From NCBI GenBank assembly GCA_028281885.1, contig JANQJA010000013.1, positions 1-64,000 on the forward strand: a stretch of 64,000 nt of DNA. Direction: 5' to 3'. Of this stretch, positions 40,383-48,556 are shown piece after piece (within the stretch, counting starts at the first letter, position 1; each line of letters opens with the position of its first letter). A program made the translations under genes and the position numbers. A model generated the notes under the pieces. It ran no database searches. It had not been told where the DNA came from and saw nothing but the letters and a program-made list of their open reading frames with translations. This stretch comes from Pseudomonadales bacterium (GTDB taxonomy: Bacteria; Pseudomonadota; Gammaproteobacteria; Pseudomonadales; Azotimanducaceae).

Positions 40383-41252
40383 TTAGTCAGTCACGGCGGC
40401 GATCAGTTCACACATGGCGGCGATGCCATCGACCATCCGAATACCCGGACGGGAAATCAGGTTGGGATCAATACCCACAACACGCGCCGAGAGCGCGGAG
40501 TGATCCTGCCAGCGCCGAAACCAGGACGAAGGCTCGCTCCCCGGCACTCGCGTTAGCACAATCAATCTTGGCCTGGCAGCAACCACCGATTCTTCACTGA
40601 CCAGGGGCACTGGAATCGCCAGGTCCGCAAAAACATTACGGCCTCCGCACCAGGAAATCGACTGACCAATCAGGTGCCGGTCGTTGACGGTATACAGACG
40701 CTCATCAGAAATCTGGAAAAAGACCGGCACCGGACGCTCGGATTTACGCCGCAGCGATGCCAGCGTATCTCGATACTGCGCCGCGAGCGCGGCGCCCCTG
40801 TCGGGGACACCAACCAGTACAGACAACGCCTCAATGCTCCGGGCAATCGCAGCTGGCGTCGGCGCCTCGTTGATATACACCGGCACACCCAGATCGGCGA
40901 TCCGATTGACCGAACGCATCGTGCCGCCGGTCTGCCAGGCAAACACAATGTCCGGGCGTGCCCCGATGACTGATTCCACATTAACCGAGAACGCATCACC
41001 GAACCGGGGAATCTGCTGCGCCGCCGCCGGAAAGTCTGCATAGCGGACCGTGCCGACAATTTGATCGCCAACACCGAGTGCGAACAGGGTTTCAGTCAGG
41101 TGAGGTGCCAGCGACACGACGCGCTTTGCCGGTGCGGTGAGAACAACCTCGCGACCGATATCGTCCATGACGACCACGGGTTCGGCCAAGGTTGTTGACC
41201 AGCCCTGCATGAGCAGGAGAATCACAGCGCCAACCACGCGCCGAAACCGCAT
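40383..41252 (-). CDS. btuF: Cobalamin-type periplasmic binding protein
   Basis: 289-aa protein with a signal peptide (MRFRRVVGAVILLLMQGW, cleaved near LAEP). A class III periplasmic binding fold follows: PAKRVVSLAPHLTETLFALG, IPRFGDAFSVNVESVIGARP and DIVFAWQTGG. The C lobe has QSISWCGGRNVFADL. It is most like BtuF, which delivers vitamin B12 to BtuCD. No permease gene is adjacent. It lies 3 nt after ampE, so it is expressed with ampD-ampE. Confidence 0.85.
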   Translation of the reverse strand: MRFRRVVGAVILLLMQGWSTTLAEPVVVMDDIGREVVLTAPAKRVVSLAPHLTETLFALGVGDQIVGTVRYADFPAAAQQIPRFGDAFSVNVESVIGARPDIVFAWQTGGTMRSVNRIADLGVPVYINEAPTPAAIARSIEALSVLVGVPDRGAALAAQYRDTLASLRRKSERPVPVFFQISDERLYTVNDRHLIGQSISWCGGRNVFADLAIPVPLVSEESVVAARPRLIVLTRVPGSEPSSWFRRWQDHSALSARVVGIDPNLISRPGIRMVDGIAAMCELIAAVTD

Positions 41253-41255
41253 CAG

Positions 41256-42071
41256 CTAGAAACCAAGTAACGCTACGACGGCCGCGATGCCGAGCCAGCC
41301 AAACGAAGTGCGCAACAACAGGTCCTCCAGTTCCACATTGTGGGCAAGGCTGGTCTCAACCAGTTCGGACACGGTGGCATCCCGCTCTTCATCTCCCGCA
41401 GCAGCACAGGCCGCGATCACCAGATTCCGAGCCACGGGCTGTTCAGTATCGAACAGGCTCGAAACCCATTCATCGAAACAGGCGCCGAAATGACCGACGA
41501 CAGCAAACACAAACCCGGACAACTTGGCCGCCGGCCATTCCAGCCAATAGACCACACGCTGAACGAACTCAATCTCATCGTCGTCTTCCGGCAAGGTTGC
41601 CGCGTAATCTCGCGCGAAGGTGTAGGCGAGCGCACCGGCCGGCCCCAGCACCAGAAACCAGAATAGTGCCGGGTAAAGACTCTGGAAGACGTCATAGACA
41701 GTCGATTGCTTGAACGCATCCTGGCTCATCTGCACCGACTGCAGATCACCGTCCTCGGCAAGGGCCTGAAGCGCGACCGCGTGGTCAGCAAATCTGGCCT
41801 CGACATCGATGATCTCGACGCAATAGACCATCACCACAATTGCCAGGATCAACCAGGGTAATCCCAGCAGCCAGGATCCGATTTCCGCTGCCAGCAACAG
41901 AACGATCATGACCGGAACACCAACGCAAAGACCAAACCGGAGACCCGGCACTGAAACATTGCTGCGAAACCAATCCACATACCTGCCGAAGGGGACATGG
42001 GGTCGGGCCGGGTGCTCGCCAATCCAGTTTCGATACCAGAAGATAACGATCAGTACTGTCAGAAACTTCAT
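41256..42071 (-). CDS. ampE: AmpE-like inner-membrane protein
   Basis: 271-aa membrane protein beginning MKFLTVLIVIFWYRNWIGEH. It has membrane segments near VPVMIVLLLAAEIGSWLLG, LILAIVVMVYCVEII, LFWFLVLGPAGALAYTFAR and a C-terminal helix (FGWLGIAAVVALLGF). AmpE accompanies AmpD and is thought to be a signalling or transport protein, with no settled role. The start overlaps the ampD stop by ATGA. An upstream in-frame start (42104) lies within ampD and is not used. Confidence 0.85.
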   Translation of the reverse strand: MKFLTVLIVIFWYRNWIGEHPARPHVPFGRYVDWFRSNVSVPGLRFGLCVGVPVMIVLLLAAEIGSWLLGLPWLILAIVVMVYCVEIIDVEARFADHAVALQALAEDGDLQSVQMSQDAFKQSTVYDVFQSLYPALFWFLVLGPAGALAYTFARDYAATLPEDDDEIEFVQRVVYWLEWPAAKLSGFVFAVVGHFGACFDEWVSSLFDTEQPVARNLVIAACAAAGDEERDATVSELVETSLAHNVELEDLLLRTSFGWLGIAAVVALLGF

Positions 42072-42607
42072 ATGCGTTCCAGCCCGTTCTTCAATCGCTG
42101 CCAATTGAAAGTCGGACCCGGATCCATCTTGCGACCCGGCGCAATCTCGGCGTGACCCACCACGTTCCCCCGCGGAATCGAGTATTCGTCAATCAGCAAC
42201 CGACACACTGTGATCAGCTTGTCGTATTGCACGTCACGATAACGGTTATGGTCCGTCCCTTCCAGTTCGATGCCAATGGAGAAATCGTTGCACCGGATTC
42301 TGTCACCAAATCGAGACTCACCTGCGTGCCAGGCTCGCTTGTCAAAATCGACAAACTGAATCACCTCACCGCTACGTCTGATAAACAGGTGGCTTGAAAC
42401 TTCGACACCCGCGAGATCTTCAAAGTCAGCATGACAGGAGGTATCCAGACACCCGGTAAACAACGCTTCCACATAGTTGCCGGAAAAGTGTCCCGCGGGA
42501 AGGCTGATGCTATGAATGACGATCAGATCGATGTCATTGTCTGGTCGATCATCCTGGTACGGGCTCTGCACCTGGCGAACGTCCAGTCGATGTGCGTGTA
42601 TCTGCAT
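42068..42607 (-). CDS. ampD: 1,6-anhydro-N-acetylmuramyl-L-alanine amidase AmpD
   Basis: 179-aa zinc amidase (Amidase_2). It cuts the anhydroMurNAc-peptide bond in the cytosol, the step after AmpG uptake. Zinc and catalytic residues lie in LIVIHSISLP (His), EVSSHLFIRRSGEVIQFVDF, RAWHAGESRFGDR (His) and NVVGHAEIAPGRKMDPGP (His, Lys, Asp). Loss of AmpD in relatives raises AmpC through AmpR; neither ampR nor ampC is in this window. Confidence 0.96.
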   Translation of the reverse strand: MQIHAHRLDVRQVQSPYQDDRPDNDIDLIVIHSISLPAGHFSGNYVEALFTGCLDTSCHADFEDLAGVEVSSHLFIRRSGEVIQFVDFDKRAWHAGESRFGDRIRCNDFSIGIELEGTDHNRYRDVQYDKLITVCRLLIDEYSIPRGNVVGHAEIAPGRKMDPGPTFNWQRLKNGLERI

Positions 42608-42689
42608 ATCTCGATCATACCGCGGATAGCCTTGTTAAATACGCCGGTGGCCGCATATAGTGCCCAGCATTGAACATGAACGCGCTGCT

Positions 42690-43196
42690 ATGAACCCCGC
42701 GACAACCGGTAAAGGAATGATGGCGGCCGCCTGCGTCCTCACCCTGATCGTCCTGACACTGTTCTTCGCAGACATCGAACGGGATCGAGTGAACCCGAAC
42801 CGTTCACCCGAGACACGACTCTCCGGTGCAGTCATCGAAGTCGACCTCGACCGTAACCGCGCCGGCCACTATATGGTCACTGGCACCATCAACAACAATC
42901 GGGTCGATTTCCTGCTTGATACCGGCGCGACCGACGTGGTGATCCCCGGTGATATTGCCGATCGCCTCGGGCTCCTTCGCGGACCTGCCGGCCGGGCCAT
43001 GACTGCCAACGGTCCGGTAACAATTTATGCGACCACTATCGCACGCCTTCGTATCGGCGACATTGAATTGCATGACGTGGAAGCAAGCATCAACCCGGCA
43101 ATGGACAATGTACCGATCCTGCTGGGTATGAGCGCCCTCGGTCAGATTGAGTTTTTGCAGCAGGGAGACTCCCTGACTCTGAGACAATACCTTTAG
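42690..43196 (+). CDS. Retropepsin-like aspartyl protease (TIGR02281 type)
   Basis: 168-aa protein with an N-terminal membrane anchor (about 11-30, MAAACVLTLIVLTLFFA) and a periplasmic retropepsin domain. The active site is L-L-D-T-G-A-T (about residues 76-82), the IPGDIADRLGLL flap region follows, and the C-terminal ILLGMSALGQIEFLQQG closes the fold. It would work as a dimer with one Asp from each chain. Substrate unknown. I chose ATG 42690; the longer frame starts with GTG 42660. It is divergent from ampD. Confidence 0.86.
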   Translation: MNPATTGKGMMAAACVLTLIVLTLFFADIERDRVNPNRSPETRLSGAVIEVDLDRNRAGHYMVTGTINNNRVDFLLDTGATDVVIPGDIADRLGLLRGPAGRAMTANGPVTIYATTIARLRIGDIELHDVEASINPAMDNVPILLGMSALGQIEFLQQGDSLTLRQYL

Positions 43197-43215
43197 CAAA
43201 CATTATCTTTCAGCC

Positions 43216-44052
43216 ATGCCAATCGATTACCTCAAAACCCTGCAAGCAACCGTCACCGCCGCCATCGCAGAAGACATCATCGATGAGGACATCACCGCCA
43301 ATCTGATCAGTAACTCATCGGAAGCGACCGCGCAGATTGTCGCGAGAGAAGCCGCGATCATCGCCGGTCGGCCCTGGGTGGACGAGGTCTTCCGTCAGAT
43401 CGACGAGGCGATTCAGGTAACGTGGCTGGTCGAAGAAGGCGCTCAGTGTCAGGCGAACGACAACGTGCTGACGCTGTCCGGACCTGCCCGCGGCATCCTC
43501 ACCGCAGAACGTACGGCACTGAATTTTCTACAGACACTTTCCGGTACAGCAACAACGACACGACGCTATGTGGACCTCATCGCCCACACGGGGGGATCAC
43601 TGCTGGACACCAGGAAAACCCTGCCGGGACTAAGGTATGCACAAAAATACGCGGTTAACATTGGCGGCGGCAGCAACCATCGTATGGGCCTTTCCGATGC
43701 CTTTTTGATCAAGGAAAACCACATCGCCGCGGCCGGCTCCATCGCCAACGCGGTCGACCAGGCACGTACCAGGCATCCCGACCGACGACTCGAGATCGAA
43801 GTCGAAACACTGGACCAGCTAAGGGAAGCAGTGATGGCAGAACCGGACTGGATCATGTTGGATAATTTCAGCCTTGCCGACATGCGCACTGCCGTTTCGA
43901 CCGTCAACGATCCGATCAAGCTGGAGGCGTCCGGCGGCGTTGAGTCCGACGAGGACCTCGTTGCTATCGCCGAAACCGGTGTCGACTTTATTTCCGTGGG
44001 CGCACTGACCAAGCACTGCCGGGCAGTGGATCTCTCATTGCTGATCGACTAG
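43216..44052 (+). CDS. nadC: Nicotinate-nucleotide pyrophosphorylase
   Basis: 278-aa quinolinate phosphoribosyltransferase. It makes nicotinate mononucleotide from quinolinate and PRPP in NAD synthesis. Signatures: EDIIDEDITANL, TAERTALNFLQTLSGTAT, DTRKTLPGLRYAQKYAVNIG, GGSNHRMGLSDAFLIKENH and LEASGGV. Full length. It lies 19 nt after the protease gene, probably in the same transcript. In Pseudomonas nadC is also close to ampD. Confidence 0.97.
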   Translation: MPIDYLKTLQATVTAAIAEDIIDEDITANLISNSSEATAQIVAREAAIIAGRPWVDEVFRQIDEAIQVTWLVEEGAQCQANDNVLTLSGPARGILTAERTALNFLQTLSGTATTTRRYVDLIAHTGGSLLDTRKTLPGLRYAQKYAVNIGGGSNHRMGLSDAFLIKENHIAAAGSIANAVDQARTRHPDRRLEIEVETLDQLREAVMAEPDWIMLDNFSLADMRTAVSTVNDPIKLEASGGVESDEDLVAIAETGVDFISVGALTKHCRAVDLSLLID

Positions 44053-44080
44053 CCGGTCATCAACAGACAATGAGCCGATA

Positions 44081-45985
44081 TCACGCCGTGCCATCGTCCC
44101 CGATAGCAGCCAGTAAACGTTCGAGCGCCTTCGGATCGCCTCGATGCATCGCTTCCCTCTGAATCTGCCCAAAGAGCTCGAGCCGCGCATCCTGCCAGCC
44201 ATCACTCCGATGATTCGCCCAGGGCAAAGCCTCATTAACCAGCAAATCGTAGGCCTGATCGTCCTGACCGACTGACCGCAGATAAGACGCCAGCCGCAGA
44301 TAGGGTCCTACCATGGTTGGGAATCGTCGCACCGCATCCCGATACAACCCTTCCGGGGTTACGGTGATGGCCTGCTCCGCCTGCAGCCGAGGATTCTGCT
44401 GCAGAAATTCCGCATAGTAGCCAAGCGCCTGAGTATGAAACGGATTGATCTCCAGTCCTCGCTCATATTCAAGGGCAACCGCTATCCCCAGCGAATGTCT
44501 GGCATCGTCGTCCCTCGCCACATCAAAGCTGGTTCGGTATATCGTCGCCATGCCAAAGTGATTCATGGCATTGCGACTTCTTATGCTCGTTAGGGAGGAC
44601 ATCGCCCGAAAGTAAGAGTCACTGTCATCACCCAATCTGTGAATCACAGGCACTTCATTTTTATCCAGTATCAGGTCCTGGGATACGAGATCCAGCGTGA
44701 GGGGCAGCAGCGATAAAAAGGCGATCATCACCAGCGCACCGATATTGAGGCCAGCCGAACGCACACGGACAAGACGACTTCTTAACGGCTCGCTCAGCGC
44801 CACCACGCGCGCGAAGAGAAAACCCAGCAGAATCAGTACCTGAACCTGGTACAGGGGAAAATTCATCAATGCATGGGTCAGCGCAGTGCCCATGGCCACC
44901 ACGAGCAGCAAAGGCTCGGCCGCGTCACGCTGGCCTTCGAGAAATCTCACCGTGTGACGACACAAGACGCTCACCAGATAGACGACAAGCGCGACCAGGA
45001 ATCCCAGCAGCACCGGTCCGCCTTCCGCCAGGAACTGCAGGTAATCATTGTGGGCATAGTTGCCCGCATTGTATTGCTCATCGAGCGAACGATAGCGGGG
45101 ATAATGCACCTTGAACGTGCCCGGGCCGCTGCCAAAAACCGGGTACTCCCGATAGATGTCAAAGGCCGACCGCCACATCAGGGTCCGCTGATGCCAGCCG
45201 TAACTCTCCACATCCAGTGTGTACCCTTCGGAATGGAGAGACGCCTCTGAGGCGCTGGAGTAAAGATTGACCGCCGCGAACGAGAGAACGCCGACCGCAA
45301 CAACGACCGCAAGACGTCTGCGCAAACCGGGCGCCCGGCAGGCAACAATCACGACAAACACTAGCGCCATGACAAAAACGAAATTCGCCACGCGCGAATA
45401 GGCGCTGAACAATGCCAGGGAGAAGAGCACCATGCCAATCACAGTCAGCACATTGATCCAGGCCGCCTTTGGGCGCACGCCCAGGAACACTGAGACCATG
45501 GAGAAGAAAAAGATATTGTGAATGGCGCCCCAGGTGCTGGGGTCGATCAGCGGGCCATTGGCCCTCAGCCCAGTCGTCAGGAACTCGGCGACACCCCAGG
45601 CGGCGGATAATCCTCCCGTCAGCCCCAGCAACAACAGTCCCACACGCCATTGTCCTGCCGATAGGCCGACCCCAACCAGAAATGCGAGACCAAATGAAGA
45701 AAGCCGCCAACCGAACAGGATGCTGTTTTCAGTCAGCGTGCTGGTATAAACGAGCAGAAACAGCCAGGCGATATAAGCAATGACCGCGCCCTGAACATAT
45801 CCGTACCATCGAATTCGGCCCCTTGCGAGAGGCGCCAGAGCAACACCAGCGGCAGCAACCATCAGGATCGTGGTCAGCAACAGGACGGGATCGACCGCCC
45901 CGCCCGTATGATCCAACAAGAGCGCAAAGGTGATACCGAGCATTCCCGTGCCAAGTACCGACGATCCCCATCCCGCCCGCTTCAT
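44081..45985 (-). CDS. O-antigen-ligase/PglL-like membrane protein
   Basis: 634-aa inner-membrane protein. About ten to twelve membrane helices lie in the first 400 residues. A periplasmic loop carries FDIYREYPVFGSGPGTFKVH and AGNYAHNDYLQFLAEGGPVL, the Wzy_C/ligase signature with its key His and Gly-Gly. The C-terminal about 200 residues have TPR-like helices (GIAVALEYERGLEINPFHTQ). Such proteins join lipid-linked glycans to lipid A or, as PglL/TfpO, to pilins. The pilin genes 1-3 kb away make pilin glycosylation attractive, but this is inference. ATG 45985 preferred over TTG 46006. Confidence 0.82.
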   Translation of the reverse strand: MKRAGWGSSVLGTGMLGITFALLLDHTGGAVDPVLLLTTILMVAAAGVALAPLARGRIRWYGYVQGAVIAYIAWLFLLVYTSTLTENSILFGWRLSSFGLAFLVGVGLSAGQWRVGLLLLGLTGGLSAAWGVAEFLTTGLRANGPLIDPSTWGAIHNIFFFSMVSVFLGVRPKAAWINVLTVIGMVLFSLALFSAYSRVANFVFVMALVFVVIVACRAPGLRRRLAVVVAVGVLSFAAVNLYSSASEASLHSEGYTLDVESYGWHQRTLMWRSAFDIYREYPVFGSGPGTFKVHYPRYRSLDEQYNAGNYAHNDYLQFLAEGGPVLLGFLVALVVYLVSVLCRHTVRFLEGQRDAAEPLLLVVAMGTALTHALMNFPLYQVQVLILLGFLFARVVALSEPLRSRLVRVRSAGLNIGALVMIAFLSLLPLTLDLVSQDLILDKNEVPVIHRLGDDSDSYFRAMSSLTSIRSRNAMNHFGMATIYRTSFDVARDDDARHSLGIAVALEYERGLEINPFHTQALGYYAEFLQQNPRLQAEQAITVTPEGLYRDAVRRFPTMVGPYLRLASYLRSVGQDDQAYDLLVNEALPWANHRSDGWQDARLELFGQIQREAMHRGDPKALERLLAAIGDDGTA

Positions 45986-46044
45986 CCAGCCGCTAGCGTC
46001 CGTCAACGTATATTCACCTGAAAGGTTCCGTCACAGACCACCCC

Positions 46045-46923
46045 TTACGAGGGCAGTCCGAGCATTGATCTCATCTCGGTCGGTGTCGCGACGGGGCGGC
46101 CCGCCTTCCCGCAGAGTTCAACGGCACGCGCCACCTGCTCCACATTCGACGGTCCGAGCGGATCGTCTTCGAGCCCCACCCGTAAATGACCACCCCGATC
46201 GAGCGCCAGCTCCGCCAGCCCGGTTCCAAACAGCGAGCCCCCCAGTACCGCAACCGCCCATGGCAGGGGCGTCGATTTAATCATGGCGTGGTACAACTCA
46301 AACGCCTCCGGAATGGGTGGCGGCGCGTAAAAGGGCATGCCGAGCCCGTTATATCCCGCCGCGGTGAAATAAAACTTGGTAAACGAACCCGGCGCAAGTC
46401 GGCCGGATTCATCGTAGGCGAGAACAGTACGCAGAAATCCGGGTTCCCACATCGCCATATTGGGCCCGAGCTTACGCTCACGGCAGACATCCATCATGTA
46501 CGCAATATCCGCGGGAGAATTGACATAGGCACCCTGATTCTTCGGCAAACCAGTGTCTTCGCTGGTCGCTGCAAGATTGATCGAACCAGGATCGAGTGCT
46601 CCCATGTCGATCACGCCAGCTTCCTGCAGCAACTTGTGATGATCGTAGCGTTCTGAAATGTTTGAGCCGCGGCCCATGGTTGGATAGAGCGCCACCTCCG
46701 GAAAGGCCTCACGAATCGGTCGCAGGCCAGCGATATATTCTTCCGCCGCTTCCGCTGCAGGCGCACTGCGATCCGAATTGTGAGTGTGGACGATGCTGGC
46801 GCCCGCCTTTACACAGGCGATGCCGTCGGCCGCCAGCTGCTCCGGCGTCTCGGGAGCCAGAGCATTGACCGAACGCCGGGTCGCACCGTTCAGCGCCACC
46901 TCAATAATGACCGGACTGCTCAT
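46045..46923 (-). CDS. BKACE (beta-keto acid cleavage enzyme, DUF849) family protein
   Basis: 292-aa TIM-barrel enzyme of the 3-keto-5-aminohexanoate cleavage family. It starts MSSPVIIEVALNGATRRSVN. Zinc ligands are probably in the IVHTHNSD segment (His-Thr-His, about 44-48) and near GHLRVGLEDDPLG. These enzymes condense a beta-keto acid with acetyl-CoA to give acetoacetate and a CoA ester. The real substrate varies and cannot be named here. It stands alone near a tRNA gene. Confidence 0.88.
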   Translation of the reverse strand: MSSPVIIEVALNGATRRSVNALAPETPEQLAADGIACVKAGASIVHTHNSDRSAPAAEAAEEYIAGLRPIREAFPEVALYPTMGRGSNISERYDHHKLLQEAGVIDMGALDPGSINLAATSEDTGLPKNQGAYVNSPADIAYMMDVCRERKLGPNMAMWEPGFLRTVLAYDESGRLAPGSFTKFYFTAAGYNGLGMPFYAPPPIPEAFELYHAMIKSTPLPWAVAVLGGSLFGTGLAELALDRGGHLRVGLEDDPLGPSNVEQVARAVELCGKAGRPVATPTEMRSMLGLPS

Positions 46924-47017
46924 ATCCCTGATCCCTCGTGCCCTGTGCAGTATTGCATCTGGTCAGATGGGAAAAAAGCGGGGGACCTCAGGTACTACAC
47001 GGACTTCGTTTTAAAAA

Positions 47018-47093
47018 TGGTGCCGGAAAGAGGACTTGAACCTCCGACCAATTGCTTACGAAGCAACTGCTCTACCAACTGAGCTATTCCGGC
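47018..47093 (-). tRNA. tRNA-Thr (anticodon CGU)
   Basis: 76 nt including an encoded CCA. Acceptor stem GCCGGAA/TTCCGGC, D arm GCTCAGTTGGTAGAGC, anticodon stem GTTGC/GCAAT with loop TTCGTAA (anticodon CGU at 34-36) and T arm GGAGGTTCAAGTCCTC. All four stems pair. It reads ACG codons. Confidence 0.95.
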
Positions 47094-47195
47094 ATGGGTC
47101 GCGGATTATATCGAACTCTATAGATGATTCGAGTATTCAAGGCACCTACGGTGCCAACTGCTCTTCCGGCATGAACTGCAGAGTATAGAGACCTC

Positions 47196-47648
47196 TTAGC
47201 ACTCCGGCGGCGTATTACCTGATCCGGACACCGCGAAACCCATGCAGAGAGGGTCGTCCGGGTAGTCAGAGTTGGTTGCTGTCACGGTGTAGCCACTGGT
47301 CCTGCGGCAGTTCGGGTCTGAGGTATCCGCCGAATCCGTCTCGCAGGCAACCACATAGGTAATCGTATCTCGGTCCGTGCGAGGCTCCCAGCCGAGCAGG
47401 TCCTTGATACCACCGGCCTCATTCGGCGATGCCGGGTCATAAGTCCCTTCAACGTAGGTCCGATTACGCTGACGGTAGTCGTCCTGGAACAGCCGAATGG
47501 ACTGAATATTTTCACGCAACACCGCGACGCGGCCCGTCGTAATGTAGTCGTTAACAAGAGGTACCGCGATCACAGCAATAATTCCCAGCACGGCGACGGT
47601 GATCATCAGCTCGATAAGGGAAACGCCAGTCATGCATCTACTGTTCAA
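47196..47648 (-). CDS. Type IV minor pilin (PilE-like)
   Basis: 150-aa prepilin. The start is probably TTG 47648, which follows GGGAGG by 6 nt and gives the short leader MNSRCMTG. Cleavage by PilD after Gly8 yields an N-terminal V-S-L-I-E-L-M, with Glu5 kept and Val replacing the usual Phe1. The hydrophobic helix (ITVAVLGIIAVIAVPLV) follows. Mature cysteines (ACET, PNCR, PLCM, PPEC) suggest two disulfides. The C-terminal half fits PilE-type minor pilins. It is separated from pilA by a terminator, so it is its own unit. Confidence 0.85.
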   Translation of the reverse strand: MNSRCMTGVSLIELMITVAVLGIIAVIAVPLVNDYITTGRVAVLRENIQSIRLFQDDYRQRNRTYVEGTYDPASPNEAGGIKDLLGWEPRTDRDTITYVVACETDSADTSDPNCRRTSGYTVTATNSDYPDDPLCMGFAVSGSGNTPPEC

Positions 47649-47708
47649 GGTGTGCCTCCCGTAAGAATCCAAATGGCTAACCGTAACTATAACGTAGAAA
47701 TTCAGCGC

Positions 47709-47739
47709 AAAAAAAAGCCGGGAATCCCGGCCTTTTTTT
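47709..47739. terminator. Bidirectional terminator downstream of pilA
   Basis: GCCGGGA/TCCCGGC hairpin flanked by eight A on the left and seven T on the right. It ends the pilA transcript before the minor pilin gene. Confidence 0.92.
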
Positions 47740-47768
47740 GCAGTTTCCGATAATACGGAAGCTAACGA

Positions 47769-48221
47769 TTACATCTCAGAGGCAGCAATGACCACAGTCG
47801 AGGCAGCCGTCAGATCCTGATAGGCAGGACGAAAGATCGTAATCGTGTCATCCGACAGGTCGGCGCCACCACCACCGGCAGCAGTAACACCAACAACACC
47901 TGTGGCATCAACCGCGGCGGATTGGTAGGCAGCACCACCACCCGGCGCCAGATTGCCGCCCGGATTAAACAGGGCGAACCAGGCAGATGTATCTGTGGGT
48001 ACTGTGTTAGCCAGACCAAGTGCATTTTGCGTGTTGGCCTTCACATACGTAGTCCGCGCCAGACGTACAGCTTCCTCATAATGAGAGGTCACCTTCGTCA
48101 TGTTCGCAGTCGCGATGTAGTCCTGATAAGCAGGCAAGGCAACCGCAGCGAGAATACCGATGATCGCAACAACGATCATCAGTTCGATCAAGGTAAAACC
48201 TTGTTGCAGTTTGTTTTTCAT
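47769..48221 (-). CDS. pilA: Type IV pilin PilA
   Basis: 150-aa major pilin. The leader MKNKLQQG is cut by PilD before Phe1, followed by the canonical [19 protein letters not shown] helix. Glu5 is present. The mature protein has no cysteine at all, so the C-terminal disulfide loop common in this family is missing. The C-terminal half is Gly/Ala-rich ([23 protein letters not shown]) and mimics short archetypal pilins. A sigma-54 promoter sequence lies upstream. It is divergent from pilBCD. Confidence 0.95.
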   Translation of the reverse strand: MKNKLQQGFTLIELMIVVAIIGILAAVALPAYQDYIATANMTKVTSHYEEAVRLARTTYVKANTQNALGLANTVPTDTSAWFALFNPGGNLAPGGGAAYQSAAVDATGVVGVTAAGGGGADLSDDTITIFRPAYQDLTAASTVVIAASEM

Positions 48222-48556
48222 TACACGAGCTCCAAATATGAGTTTAACCAGCAGTTGACGCCAGCTAGCTTAAAGAATAGCAATATACATGCCATGGTGT
48301 TTTCGACCGCCCGTCGGAGAAATCGGGCGAAAAATGACATCGAGGGTCATCTGCACCACACGGGCGGTACACATCGGAGGTCAAAAAGTGACATTTTACG
48401 TCACCTCGGGCCGAATGAAGCGATCTGGCCCGGTTGTCCAATGTGGCGCTCAGCCGCAATTCCACTGCCTTAGATGTCGACAAGGTTTCGAGCCCGGGAG
48501 TACACTTTCTGTTATATACTCGATCCACAAAAACCATCGCGAACAGTTTTTGAACT
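48222..48556. other. Divergent pilA-pilB intergenic region
   Basis: 335 bp without a gene. It holds the sigma-54 promoter of pilA (listed separately). It also has several short inverted GTCA/TGAC elements around 48336-48405 (TGACATCGAGGGTCA; GTGACATTTTACGTCAC) that could bind a regulator such as PilR. A possible -10 for pilB (TATACT near 48514) has no convincing -35. Confidence 0.55.
48279..48294 (-). promoter_or_regulatory. Sigma-54 promoter of pilA
   Basis: On the - strand TGGCATGTATATTGCT, matching TGGCAC-N5-TTGCW with the GG and GC at the correct 10-bp spacing. It lies about 58 nt before the pilA ATG. In Pseudomonas and relatives pilA is driven by RpoN with PilS-PilR; those genes are not in the window. 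Confidence 0.8.
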
